DNA from: Oscillospiraceae bacterium
GTDB lineage: Bacteria; Bacillota; Clostridia; Oscillospirales; Ruminococcaceae
Assembly (NCBI GenBank): GCA_030153485.1
Contig: JAGUQX010000007.1
Coordinates: 1-64,000 of the forward strand
Length of the DNA: 64,000 nucleotides
Reading direction: 5' to 3'
A program made the position numbers and the translations under genes. Shown here piece after piece: positions 37,121 through 46,418 of the stretch. The number at the start of each line of letters is the position of its first letter. The first letter of the stretch is position 1. Under the pieces are notes generated by a model. That model saw nothing but the letters and a program-made list of their open reading frames with translations. It did no database searches and had not been told where the DNA came from.

Positions 37121-37150
37121 AAAAATGTTATATAGGGGGAAATAGATATA

Positions 37151-38014
37151 ATGGAAAAAAAAATAATAAATCAATTAAAAATGCTTGCTTGTAAAGTTAG
37201 GATTGGAATAATAGAAGGAATTTATAGTGCTCAATCTGGGCATCCTGGTGGATCTTTATCTATTGCAGATACTTTAGTTTATTTATATTCTAATATTTTA
37301 AATATTGATGCTAATAAACCACAGGCTTTTGATAGAGATAGATTTATACTTTCAAAAGGTCATACAGCACCTGCATTATATTCTATTCTTGCTCTTAAAG
37401 ATTTTTTTAATTATAGTGAAATTTTTACCTTAAGAAAAATAAATTCTAAACTTCAAGGGCATCCAGATATGAATAAAACACCTGGTGTTGATATGAGTAC
37501 TGGTTCATTAGGCCAAGGATTTTCTGCTGCTTGCGGGATTGCTTTATCTGGAAAAATATCTGGTAAAAAATATAAAGTTTATTCTATATTGGGTGACGGT
37601 GAAATTCAAGAAGGACAAGTTTGGGAAGCGGCGATGTTTGCAAATCATAATAATTTAAATAATCTTATAGCTATTATTGACTATAACGGACTTCAAATAG
37701 ATGGAAAAGTTAAGGATATATGTGATCTTGGAGATATTAAATTAAAATTTAAATCATTTGGTTGGAATGTATATGATATGGATGCACATAATTTTGAAAG
37801 TATGGAAAATACATTTCAAACTATAATAAACAATAATACAAATAAGCCAACTGCTATTGTTCAAACAAGCGTTAAAGGAAAAGGTATTTCTTTTATGGAG
37901 GATATATGTAGTTGGCATGGGGTTGCTCCAAATAAATCTCAATATATAGATGCTATTCATCAGCTAGAACATAAATTAGATAAATTGGAGGAAGAATTAT
38001 TATGTCTATGTTAG
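37151..38014 (+). CDS. Transketolase, N-terminal (TPP-binding) subunit
   Basis: 287 residues. The thiamine diphosphate region is present: HPGGSLS, SKGHTAPALY, GHPD, STGSLGQG, and GDGEIQEGQ ... IIDYNGLQIDG. Clostridia often split transketolase into two genes; the second follows and overlaps by 13 nt. It works in the non-oxidative pentose phosphate pathway. GGGGG lies before ATG 37151. Confidence 0.95.
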   Translation: MEKKIINQLKMLACKVRIGIIEGIYSAQSGHPGGSLSIADTLVYLYSNILNIDANKPQAFDRDRFILSKGHTAPALYSILALKDFFNYSEIFTLRKINSKLQGHPDMNKTPGVDMSTGSLGQGFSAACGIALSGKISGKKYKVYSILGDGEIQEGQVWEAAMFANHNNLNNLIAIIDYNGLQIDGKVKDICDLGDIKLKFKSFGWNVYDMDAHNFESMENTFQTIINNNTNKPTAIVQTSVKGKGISFMEDICSWHGVAPNKSQYIDAIHQLEHKLDKLEEELLCLC

Positions 38015-38967
38015 TGAAGAAGGCAACCAGAGATAGTTATGGTGAAAGTTTAGTTGAATTAGGAAAAGAATATAGTGATATTATTGTTCTTGATGCTGAT
38101 TTAGCCAAAGCTACGAAAACCATAATGTTTAAAGAAGCTTTTCCTAATAGATTTTTTGATTGCGGTATAGCGGAATGTAATATGTTGGGGGTTGCTGCCG
38201 GTCTTGCTACAACAGGAAAAATTGTATTTGCTAGCTCTTTTGCTATGTTTGTAGCTGGAAGAGGATATGAAATTATAAGAAATTCTATATGTTATCCAAA
38301 TTTAAATGTGAAAATTGCTGCATCACATGCAGGTATATCTGTCGGAGAAGATGGAGCAACACATCAGTGTTGTGAAGATATCTCCTTGATGAGATCTATA
38401 CCAAATATGACGGTTTTGAATCCTTGTGATGATATAGAGACAAAACAATTAATTAAGAAGTCTATAGAGATAAAAACTCCAGTTTATATACGGCTTGGTC
38501 GATTAGCCACACCTATTTTAAATAATCCAGATTATAATTTTGAAATAGGTAAAGGAGTTATACTTTCAGAAGGAAATGATATAACTATTATTGCGACAGG
38601 TCTGATGGTTTATGAATCTTTAATTGCTGAAAATATGTTGTCTAAAATAGGAATTAATGCTCGTGTAATTAATATACATACTATAAAGCCAATAGATCAA
38701 AAAATCATTATATCAGCTGCTAAAGAGACGAGTTGTATTATTACAGTTGAAGAACATAGTATAATTGGGGGTTTAGGCTCAGCTGTATCAGAAGTTGTCT
38801 GTGAAAATTCTCCTGTGCCAGTTATAAAAATTGGAATAAATGATGTTTTTGGTATGTCGGGGACGGCTTTAGAACTATTAAAACATTACGGATTATCTAG
38901 TGAAAATATTTTTGAAGTGGTTAAGTCATCGTATTATAAATATAAAAAAGATCTCTATTTTATATAG
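38002..38967 (+). CDS. Transketolase, C-terminal subunit
   Basis: 321 residues with the pyrimidine-binding domain (DADLAKAT, FFDCGIAECNMLGVAAGLAT, HAGISVGEDGATHQCCEDI) and the C-terminal domain (TVEEHSIIGGLGSAV). It forms the active enzyme with the preceding subunit. GGAGG lies inside the upstream gene, before ATG 38002. Confidence 0.95.
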   Translation: MSMLVKKATRDSYGESLVELGKEYSDIIVLDADLAKATKTIMFKEAFPNRFFDCGIAECNMLGVAAGLATTGKIVFASSFAMFVAGRGYEIIRNSICYPNLNVKIAASHAGISVGEDGATHQCCEDISLMRSIPNMTVLNPCDDIETKQLIKKSIEIKTPVYIRLGRLATPILNNPDYNFEIGKGVILSEGNDITIIATGLMVYESLIAENMLSKIGINARVINIHTIKPIDQKIIISAAKETSCIITVEEHSIIGGLGSAVSEVVCENSPVPVIKIGINDVFGMSGTALELLKHYGLSSENIFEVVKSSYYKYKKDLYFI

Positions 38968-38978
38968 AGATCTTTTTT
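38944..38978. terminator. Terminator between tktC and the PBP gene
   Basis: AAAAAAGATCTCTAT and ATAGAGATCTTTTTT form a stem with a T-run on both strands, serving two converging genes. The left arm overlaps the end of tktC. Confidence 0.9.
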
Positions 38979-38990
38979 ATATTTATAATA

Positions 38991-41207
38991 CTATCTTTGT
39001 CTATGGACAGTGCAAATTTCAGGAATACCGCTTTCTCGATAGTATCCAGTATCTTTATTGCCACATCCGCTATGAGCAATTTTACCGCTTGATGTACAAT
39101 ATTGAAGCTTTTTAACTGATGATGGGATGTTAAAATCTTTTTTAGATTCTTTTTCAATAATTGGAGACATAATATTTTTCCAAATTTGAGGAGAAGAATA
39201 TATAGAACTTATTTCTTTTGGAGTATCATGTCCTAACCAAATACCAGAAATGTGAGAAGGGGTAGCTCCTATAAATAGCTGATCTTTAAGATCTTGTGAA
39301 GTTCCTGTTTTACCAATTATAGTAGTATTAGGCATTTTTGCAGCACGACCTGTTCCATTTTTAGATTCTATAACTTGTTGCAATAGCCTATTCATAACAC
39401 CAGCCGTATCTTCTTCTATAGCTTTTGATGGTGAATGAGTATTTTCTAATAAAACTTTTCCAGAGGAATCTATGATTTTTGTATATGTTATAGGCTTATT
39501 ATAATTTCCACCGTTTCCAAATATTTGGTATGCGGCAGTTATTTCTTTAAGGGTTGTACCATATGTTAATCCACCAAGGCTAAGTCCAGAAAGTGTTATA
39601 TCAGAGTATACAACACCATTTTTGTTTTCTGAATTAATTAAAGTTGTAAAACCTAATTTTTCTACTAAAAAATCAAATCCAACGTTAGGTGTTAGAGATT
39701 GTGTAAGTTTTACAGGAATTGTGTTTATTGATCTTTGAACAGCTGTATTTACATTCATATTACCATAATATTTTCTATCATAGTTGTTAGGCCATAGTTT
39801 AGACTTTCCTTTTTCTATTATAGTTATAGGAGAATCTTTTAAAATTGTTGACCAGTTTATTAAATTCTTTTCAATCTGAGGAGTATATACAGCTATAGGT
39901 TTTATTGTTGATCCTGGAGATCTAGAAGTTTGAGTGGCTCTATTTAACACTCTATTACCTTCTTTTTTGCCCCTTCCGCCAACAACTCCTAATATATGGC
40001 CTTTATAATCGATTACAATTCCAGATGCCTGTGGTATATTTTTTGAAGAAGTATTACTTGTAAATGTTGCGTTATTATTAAATGCAGTTTCTAATTGTTT
40101 TTGTATTTCTAAATTAATAGTTGAGTGGATAGTTAGACCACCATTATATAGTTTAGATTGTGCTTCTTCTTTTGTATATTTCTTTTTGGTTACTAAATCA
40201 TTTATTATATCTGAAATTAAAGCATCCATAAAATAGCTTTGGACATCGCTATTTTCTTTATTTTTTATAGTACCACCTTTGTTTACAACAAGATCTGCAT
40301 CAACAGTTTTATTATATTCTTCATCTGTTATAAATCCGTGTTCTTTCATCTTAGATAATACATATTTACGTCTAGTTTTATTATTTTCTGGATTTTTAAT
40401 TGGATCATATTTTGTAGGACTACGAGTCATAGCTGCAAAAGATGCAATTTCAATCAAATTTAAATTTTCAACTTCTTTATTAAAATAATATATAGAGGCA
40501 GCTCCAACACCATCTGTATTATTTCCTAGATGGATTATATTTAAATATGATTCAATAATTTCATCTTTAGAATAATGTCTTTCTAGATTCATAGATTTGA
40601 ATATTTCTTGAATTTTTCTAGAAGCAGTAATTTTATTATCCCCTGTAATATTTTTTATTAATTGCTGTGTAATAGTTGATCCACCCTGTTGTGTACTATA
40701 CAAGTCTAAAAAAAGATTAGCAAAGGCCGCAAATGTTCGCTTCCAGTCTACACCTTCATGTTGAAAGAATCTTTCATCTTCTGTGGCGACAAAAGCATTT
40801 ACAAGATTTTTTGGAATTTGATTTTGATCAACCCATTTTCTATTTGAAGTTGAAAATAATTTTTGAACTTCAACAGATAACCCATCAGAATTTTCTGTAT
40901 ATATAATTGAGCTATAATTATTCTGTATACTACGCAAATCAATGTCTGTATCACTATCTAAATATTTCATAACATATACAGTTAGGGAAGTGACAACAAT
41001 TGATCCCGATATAACAGCTATAAGAAAAATGGCAACTGATATTTTTATAATAGATAATATTATTTTTTTTATTGTTAAAAAGTATTTATTATGTTTTTTA
41101 GATGATAACTTGGTTTTATATTTTGATTGATATATATCTTGACTATTCGATGATAAATTTTTATTGGAATTATTTATCCTTTGATAGGGCGATTTATTGT
41201 TTTTCAA
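38991..41207 (-). CDS. Class A penicillin-binding protein (PBP1A type)
   Basis: 738 residues: a cytoplasmic N-terminus of about 48 residues rich in Ser/Lys/Asn, one membrane helix (about 49-75), a GT51 glycosyltransferase domain (TEDERFFQHEGVDWKR, GGSTITQQLIKN, YLNIIHLGN) and a transpeptidase domain with SPGSTIKP (SxxK), the SIN-type motif and GKTGTSQD (KTG). The C-terminal tail has CTSSGKIAHSGCG. It polymerises and cross-links peptidoglycan. TTG start at 41207 with AGGAGG just upstream. Confidence 0.96.
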   Translation of the reverse strand: MKNNKSPYQRINNSNKNLSSNSQDIYQSKYKTKLSSKKHNKYFLTIKKIILSIIKISVAIFLIAVISGSIVVTSLTVYVMKYLDSDTDIDLRSIQNNYSSIIYTENSDGLSVEVQKLFSTSNRKWVDQNQIPKNLVNAFVATEDERFFQHEGVDWKRTFAAFANLFLDLYSTQQGGSTITQQLIKNITGDNKITASRKIQEIFKSMNLERHYSKDEIIESYLNIIHLGNNTDGVGAASIYYFNKEVENLNLIEIASFAAMTRSPTKYDPIKNPENNKTRRKYVLSKMKEHGFITDEEYNKTVDADLVVNKGGTIKNKENSDVQSYFMDALISDIINDLVTKKKYTKEEAQSKLYNGGLTIHSTINLEIQKQLETAFNNNATFTSNTSSKNIPQASGIVIDYKGHILGVVGGRGKKEGNRVLNRATQTSRSPGSTIKPIAVYTPQIEKNLINWSTILKDSPITIIEKGKSKLWPNNYDRKYYGNMNVNTAVQRSINTIPVKLTQSLTPNVGFDFLVEKLGFTTLINSENKNGVVYSDITLSGLSLGGLTYGTTLKEITAAYQIFGNGGNYNKPITYTKIIDSSGKVLLENTHSPSKAIEEDTAGVMNRLLQQVIESKNGTGRAAKMPNTTIIGKTGTSQDLKDQLFIGATPSHISGIWLGHDTPKEISSIYSSPQIWKNIMSPIIEKESKKDFNIPSSVKKLQYCTSSGKIAHSGCGNKDTGYYRESGIPEICTVHRQR

Positions 41208-41288
41208 AAAATAACCTCCTATGTGATTATTATCAAATATTATATCACATATACATATATTTGTTAAGTTTTTGTTTTAATTTGATAT

Positions 41289-41318
41289 GAATAAAAATAA
41301 TTTTTTTGTTTAATACTA
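41289..41318 (+). promoter_or_regulatory. Possible SigG-type forespore promoter for bofC
   Basis: GAATA (41289-41293), 18 bp, AATACTA (41312-41318) fits the Bacillus SigG consensus (GHATR, 18, CATnHTA) with one mismatch. A 20-bp palindrome (ACTATTAATA and complement, 41315-41334) overlaps its downstream end. bofC is forespore-expressed in Bacillus. Confidence 0.5.
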
Positions 41319-41349
41319 TTAATATATTAATAGTTATGAGGAAAAAAAT

Positions 41350-41706
41350 ATGAAATTTAAAAAAGAGTATAATAATTATATAATAATAATAGTTGTTTTA
41401 GTAGTATTAACTTTTACAATTATGGGAACAATTTTTTTGTTATATACAAATACAAATAAAAATACAAATAAAAATACAAATTCTCAAAAAATTTCTGGTG
41501 AAAAAAAAGACAGTGATTATAAATATATGTTAAAAGAAAAAGATAATAAAATAATTATTTTAGATATTGATAAAGGAATAATAATAGAAGAAATTGATGT
41601 TTTAGTGTCAGATTTACCAGAATACGACAGAATAAGCTTATTGAAAGGGGTACCTGTAAAAACACAAGAGGAATTAAGAAGTCTAATAGAAGATTATGAT
41701 AGTTAA
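41350..41706 (+). CDS. bofC: BofC C-terminal-domain protein
   Basis: 118 residues: one membrane helix (about 11-33), a short Asn/Thr/Lys repeat spacer, and a domain of about 60 residues resembling the BofC C-terminal domain (YMLKEKDNKIIILD..., VSDLPEYDRISLLKGVPV, EELRSLIEDYDS). Bacillus BofC is exported from the forespore and restrains SpoIVB signalling to the mother-cell sigma-K pathway; it also has an N-terminal domain that is missing here. GAGGAAAA precedes ATG 41350. The assignment rests on the C-terminal pattern and the sporulation context. Confidence 0.7.
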   Translation: MKFKKEYNNYIIIIVVLVVLTFTIMGTIFLLYTNTNKNTNKNTNSQKISGEKKDSDYKYMLKEKDNKIIILDIDKGIIIEEIDVLVSDLPEYDRISLLKGVPVKTQEELRSLIEDYDS

Positions 41707-41740
41707 AAGGACACTTATAATATAGATAAGTGTCCTTTTA
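41704..41740. terminator. Terminator between bofC and the CNNM gene
   Basis: TAAAAGGACACTTAT and ATAAGTGTCCTTTTA form a perfect 15-bp stem with T-rich ends in both directions, between converging genes. Confidence 0.9.
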
Positions 41741-41744
41741 TATT

Positions 41745-42998
41745 CTAAATTATTTCAATGATTAAATCTATAACCCTTTGTTCTTCAACGGTTTTTACAG
41801 TTACTTTTATATTTTTAAATTCAAAGAAATCTCCTTGATTAGGTATTTTTTCAAATTTTTCTAAAACCCATCCACTTACAGTATTACTAGTAGTAAAAAA
41901 ATCGCTAATATTTTCACATAATTTTTCTATCATATCATATATATTCATATCACCATTTACTTGAAATATCTTTTCTGAGATTTCTATAATATCTAATTCA
42001 ACTTCATCGGCTTCATCCCATATTTCTCCAACAAGTTCTTCTAGAATGTCTTCTAATGTAACAATACCTAAAGTTCCTCCATAATGATCTGATATAACTG
42101 CCATATGAAGTTTTTGTTTTTGTAATTCTTTTAAAGCTTCTGATATTTTTTTTTGTTGAGGAAGATATATAGTTTTTTGCAGAATAGATTTTATATCTAC
42201 AGTTTTTTCTTTTATATATTTTGTAAAAAAATCTCTTTCATGTAAGACTCCAATAATATTATCTATAGTATTTTTATAGACAGGAATTCGAGAATATTTT
42301 TCTTTTATAAATAATGATAATATATTTTCGGTAGATAGATCATAATCTATAGCGATTATATCTACTCTAGGTGTGAAAATTTCTCCAACAGTAATTTCAT
42401 CAAAATCTAAAGCAGATTGAACAAGTTCTCCTTCTTGTTCTTCTAACACACCTTCTTCTTTTATTTCTTGTATTATAAATTTTAATTCTTGTTCTGTCAC
42501 AGATGGTTGTGAATCTGACTTATTTATAAATATTTTGACAAAAATATTTTTTAGTCCTACAAAAACTTTTATGAATGGATATAAGACAACCATTATAACT
42601 GATAATATAGAGGATGTCGCCAATGTAAAACTTTCGGGATGCTCTTTAGCAATACTTTTGGGAATAATTTCTCCAAAAATTAAAACCAAAATTGTTATTA
42701 TAATAGTTGATATAGCTATTCCTGCATCTCCAAAAAATTTTGTAAAAAGGACAGTGCTTATTGAGGCAGATGCAATATTTACTATATTATTTCCTATTAA
42801 GATGGCAGATAAAGCATTATCATAATTTTCTATAATATTTAATGCTTTTTTAGCTTTTTTATTTCCGTTTTTAAGATAATTTCTTAATCTGATTTTATTT
42901 ACACTTGAAAAAGCGGTTTCTGTTGATGAAAAAAATCCTGATATTAAAACTAAAATTATAATTATAATTACATAGTTCATCGTATGACTATCTGACAA
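41745..42998 (-). CDS. CNNM/CorC family transporter (DUF21-CBS-CorC_HlyC)
   Basis: 417 residues: an N-terminal DUF21 membrane domain with four helices (about 8-145), two CBS domains (about 205-330; FTPRVDIIAIDYD, SRIPVYKNTIDNIIGVLH, MAVISDHYGGTLGIVTLEDI) and a C-terminal CorC_HlyC FAD-fold domain. The family is linked to Mg2+ export. It is transcribed alone, convergent with bofC; AGGAGT precedes the start. Confidence 0.9.
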   Translation of the reverse strand: MSDSHTMNYVIIIIILVLISGFFSSTETAFSSVNKIRLRNYLKNGNKKAKKALNIIENYDNALSAILIGNNIVNIASASISTVLFTKFFGDAGIAISTIIITILVLIFGEIIPKSIAKEHPESFTLATSSILSVIMVVLYPFIKVFVGLKNIFVKIFINKSDSQPSVTEQELKFIIQEIKEEGVLEEQEGELVQSALDFDEITVGEIFTPRVDIIAIDYDLSTENILSLFIKEKYSRIPVYKNTIDNIIGVLHERDFFTKYIKEKTVDIKSILQKTIYLPQQKKISEALKELQKQKLHMAVISDHYGGTLGIVTLEDILEELVGEIWDEADEVELDIIEISEKIFQVNGDMNIYDMIEKLCENISDFFTTSNTVSGWVLEKFEKIPNQGDFFEFKNIKVTVKTVEEQRVIDLIIEII

Positions 42999-43125
42999 TG
43001 TTTATAACACTCCTAAAAATATAATATTTGTATATTGATTTTATCAAATATTAAGTATAAAATCAATATAATACGGTTTAGTAGATTTAAATTTTTATTA
43101 ACTTTGTAATATAATTCGACTATTC

Positions 43126-43153
43126 TTGACAAAAAAAATATTAAATATATAAT
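43126..43153 (+). promoter_or_regulatory. metK promoter
   Basis: TTGACA (43126-43131), 16 bp, TATAAT (43148-43153): consensus boxes, giving an AT-rich leader of about 80 nt. I see no SAM riboswitch in the leader, although metK is often so controlled. Confidence 0.8.
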
Positions 43154-43241
43154 TAAATTTAAATATTTATTTATATTAACAAATTATATTTTATTTTATG
43201 AATTAAAACTCATATTTTTTGTAATATTGGGAGGGTATATT

Positions 43242-44429
43242 ATGTCTAATTTTTTATTTTCTTCTGAATCTGTAACAGAAGGGCACCCAGATAAAATTTG
43301 TGATCAAATATCGGATGCAGTTTTAGATGCAATAATAAGTAAAGATCCGTATGCAAGAGTGGCTTGTGAAACTTCTATAACTACAGGTATGGTTTTTTTA
43401 ATGGGAGAGATAACTACCAATTGTTATGTCGATATTCCTAAAATTGTTAGAAAAACTATAATAGATATAGGATATGATAGGGCAAAATACGGATTTGATG
43501 GACATACATGTAGTGTGATTACAAGTATTGATGAACAATCTAGTGATATCGCCATGGGTGTTGATTCTGCAATAGAGACTAGAAAAACAGAAGATGAACA
43601 AGAAATAGGAGCTGGAGATCAAGGTATAATGTTTGGATTTGCTTGTAATGAGACAGAAGATTATATGCCGCTACCTATATATCTCGCACATAGGCTCGCA
43701 AAAAGACTTACTGAATATAGGAAAACTTTTTCAGAAGATTATCTTAGACCAGATGGAAAAACACAAGTTACAGTTGAATATCAGGATAATAAACCAAAAA
43801 GAATAGACACAATTGTAGTATCAATCCAACATAAAGAAGATGTTATTTTAGAATCTTTAAAACTTGATATCATAGAAAATGTAATAAAAAAAGTTGTTCC
43901 AACAAATTTATTAGATGAAAACACAAGATATCTAGTTAATCCAACAGGAAGATTTGTTATAGGTGGACCACAAGGAGATAGTGGACTTACAGGAAGAAAA
44001 ATAATAGTTGATACATACGGTGGGTATTCCAGACATGGAGGAGGAGCTTTCTCAGGAAAAGATCCTACAAAAGTTGATAGAAGTGCTTCGTATGCAGCAC
44101 GATATATTGCTAAAAATATTGTCGCTGCAAATATAGCTGAAAAATGTGAACTTCAGTTATGCTATTCGATAGGTGTAGCAAGACCTATCTCTATATTTGT
44201 AGATACTTTTGGAACAGGTGTTATTTCTGATGAAAAAATCTCTAAAATTATATATGAAACATTTGAATTAACCCCTAGTTGGATTATTAAAACTTTTGAT
44301 TTAAGAAAACCAATATATAAAAAATTTGCCGCTTATGGACATATGGGAAGATCTGATATAGAATCTCCTTGGGAAAAATTGGATATGGTTGAAACTTTAA
44401 AAAAATTATCTAACCAATTATCGTTATAA
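43242..44429 (+). CDS. metK: S-adenosylmethionine synthetase
   Basis: Makes SAM from methionine and ATP; this feeds MiaB and other SAM users. About 395 residues with [27 protein letters not shown] and [16 protein letters not shown], the three signature loops. The frame opens at 43227, but GGGAGG lies 6 nt before ATG 43242, where [14 protein letters not shown] begins. Confidence 0.98.
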   Translation: MSNFLFSSESVTEGHPDKICDQISDAVLDAIISKDPYARVACETSITTGMVFLMGEITTNCYVDIPKIVRKTIIDIGYDRAKYGFDGHTCSVITSIDEQSSDIAMGVDSAIETRKTEDEQEIGAGDQGIMFGFACNETEDYMPLPIYLAHRLAKRLTEYRKTFSEDYLRPDGKTQVTVEYQDNKPKRIDTIVVSIQHKEDVILESLKLDIIENVIKKVVPTNLLDENTRYLVNPTGRFVIGGPQGDSGLTGRKIIVDTYGGYSRHGGGAFSGKDPTKVDRSASYAARYIAKNIVAANIAEKCELQLCYSIGVARPISIFVDTFGTGVISDEKISKIIYETFELTPSWIIKTFDLRKPIYKKFAAYGHMGRSDIESPWEKLDMVETLKKLSNQLSL

Positions 44430-44484
44430 TTTTAAAAAAAGATAATATATATTTATTTATAACCTATTTTTAGGTGGTGATTTT

Positions 44485-44778
44485 ATGAAATGTAGAATGA
44501 GCGATCTTAAAAATAAGGAAGTTATACATATTGAAACAGGTGTAAAACTTGGATATGTAGATGATATTATAGTGGATATATCTTGTTGTAGGCTTTTATC
44601 TATTGTTATATATGGAAAATTAAAATTTTTTGGTCTTTTTGGAAGAGAAGATGATTTTATAATTAGATGGAATGATATAGAAGTTATAGGAAAAGATACA
44701 TTGCTTGTTAGATGTAAGATAAGAGATCAAAAATGTCAAAAAGGTGGAATCAAATTTATTTCATCATTATTTAAATAA
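44485..44778 (+). CDS. YlmC/YmxH family PRC-barrel protein
   Basis: 97 residues with the PRC-barrel-like core MSDLKNKEVIHIETGVKLGY, DDIIVD and FGLFGREDDFIIRWNDIEVIG...DTLLV, typical of YlmC/YmxH, a small family kept in spore formers. Its exact role is not established. TAGGTGGTG precedes ATG 44485. It stands alone between metK and the envelope genes. Confidence 0.88.
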   Translation: MKCRMSDLKNKEVIHIETGVKLGYVDDIIVDISCCRLLSIVIYGKLKFFGLFGREDDFIIRWNDIEVIGKDTLLVRCKIRDQKCQKGGIKFISSLFK

Positions 44779-44886
44779 AATTATAAATCCTTTATTTTTA
44801 TAATTATATAATGTTTTTATTAATATCGTCGATATTTATACTAATATATTTAATTAAAATTTTAATGATTTTTAGGATGTGGTTTT

Positions 44887-46392
44887 TTGAAAAAAGCATA
44901 TATTATATTACTTTTAACAACATTATTTATCAGTCTGTCTTCTTGCAAAGTGATTGGCAACAATGGAACAATATCAGATAGCTCATCTAATATTTTTCAA
45001 GAAGATAGCTCAAATCTTCTTTATGGTCCTAATGAACTTGGAGAATATCCAGGTTTTAATTCTGTTCCCGATTTTTTTAATACATCTAATATAGAAGAAG
45101 TAGTTGATGATATAAATAATAAATTAGAAAATTCTTTACTTGATTCTAGTGATTCATCATCGGATAATTCATCAAGTGGATCAGATAACGGTGATAATAA
45201 TAGTATCCCTACTCCACCTACACCGCCTGCACCACCGCCAATTTCACCAACTCCACCCCCACAGTCAGGTGAAATGAAGGCTGTTTGGATATCTTATTTA
45301 GATCTAAACTATCTATTAAAAGGAAAATCTAATCAACAATTTTCTAATAATATAAATAAAGCATTTGATAATATAAAATCTATTGGTTTAAATACGGTAA
45401 TTGTTCATGTTAGACCTTTTAGCGATGCTTTATATCAGTCTTCTTTTTTTCCATGGTCTTCATACGGATCTGGAACTTTAGGGAAATCTCCTGGGTTTGA
45501 TCCATTAACCATTATGGTTAATGCAGCTCATAGTAGGGGATTAAAAATTCATGCATGGTTAAATCCTATGAGAGGACCAACTGATGCAGAAATGAATAAA
45601 ATAGACTCTAATTATAATATAAAAAAATGGCATTCTAATGGAACAACTAGAGGGGATTATGTATTTAATATAAGTAATAGATGGTATTATAATCCTGGTG
45701 TGGAAGAAGTTAGAAACCTTATATCTGATGGTGCAGCTGAAATTGTAAAAAATTATAATGTTGATGGTATACACATTGACGATTATTTTTATCCATCTGG
45801 TATGGGGTCGCAGGATTCTGCTGCTTATCAAAGGTATAAATCTTCAGGAGGAAAATTATCTAATAATAATTGGAGAATAGAAAATAATAATATTTTAGTT
45901 AAACAGATGAATACCGCTATAAAGTCGGTTAAAAATAATGTTATCTTTGGCGTAAGTCCTTCTGGAAATAATTCTTATAATATGAATACAATGTATGCAG
46001 ATCCTAGGGTATGGGCAGGAACACCAGGATATTTAGACCAGATTATTCCACAAATTTATTATGGATTTAATAATTCTGCAAAACCTTTTGAAAAAACCGT
46101 TAATGAATGGAATGGATATACAAAAGTTAGTGGGGTTAAGCTTATTGTTGGTTTAGCTACATATAAAATTGGTTTAAATGATGCACATGCGGGTTCTGGT
46201 TTGAATGAATGGATTGACAATAAAAATAATGGACAAAGAAATATGATGCAAAGACAGATATTATTTTCTAGAACTGCATCTAAATATGGTGGAATAGGTC
46301 TATATGATTATAAATCCTTATTTACACCAAATGGTGATATTCAGATAAATGTAAAGGATGAAGTTGATAAAATTAAAGAGATACTAAAGTAA
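44887..46392 (+). CDS. GHL10-type (DUF187) glycoside-hydrolase-like lipoprotein
   Basis: 501 residues with a lipoprotein signal (LFISLSSC, Cys about 20), a Ser/Asp-rich then Pro-rich linker (about 85-128), and a GHL10 (PF02638) barrel from about 130: MKAVWISYLDLN, NTVIVHVRPFSDALY, HAWLNPMRG, VDGIHIDDYFYP, FGVSPSG and QIIPQIYYGF. The family is thought to act on wall-linked glycans. The TTG start at 44887 has GGATG about 8 nt upstream. It lies 26 nt before a gene with a degenerate second copy of the same domain. Confidence 0.88.
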   Translation: MKKAYIILLLTTLFISLSSCKVIGNNGTISDSSSNIFQEDSSNLLYGPNELGEYPGFNSVPDFFNTSNIEEVVDDINNKLENSLLDSSDSSSDNSSSGSDNGDNNSIPTPPTPPAPPPISPTPPPQSGEMKAVWISYLDLNYLLKGKSNQQFSNNINKAFDNIKSIGLNTVIVHVRPFSDALYQSSFFPWSSYGSGTLGKSPGFDPLTIMVNAAHSRGLKIHAWLNPMRGPTDAEMNKIDSNYNIKKWHSNGTTRGDYVFNISNRWYYNPGVEEVRNLISDGAAEIVKNYNVDGIHIDDYFYPSGMGSQDSAAYQRYKSSGGKLSNNNWRIENNNILVKQMNTAIKSVKNNVIFGVSPSGNNSYNMNTMYADPRVWAGTPGYLDQIIPQIYYGFNNSAKPFEKTVNEWNGYTKVSGVKLIVGLATYKIGLNDAHAGSGLNEWIDNKNNGQRNMMQRQILFSRTASKYGGIGLYDYKSLFTPNGDIQINVKDEVDKIKEILK

Positions 46393-46418
46393 ATTATATT
46401 TAGCGAAAGGATGTCTAA

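Noticed and set aside
43154..43241. SAM riboswitch upstream of metK
   Set aside because: The leader is about 80 nt of plain A+T without the conserved SAM-binding core or a terminator.
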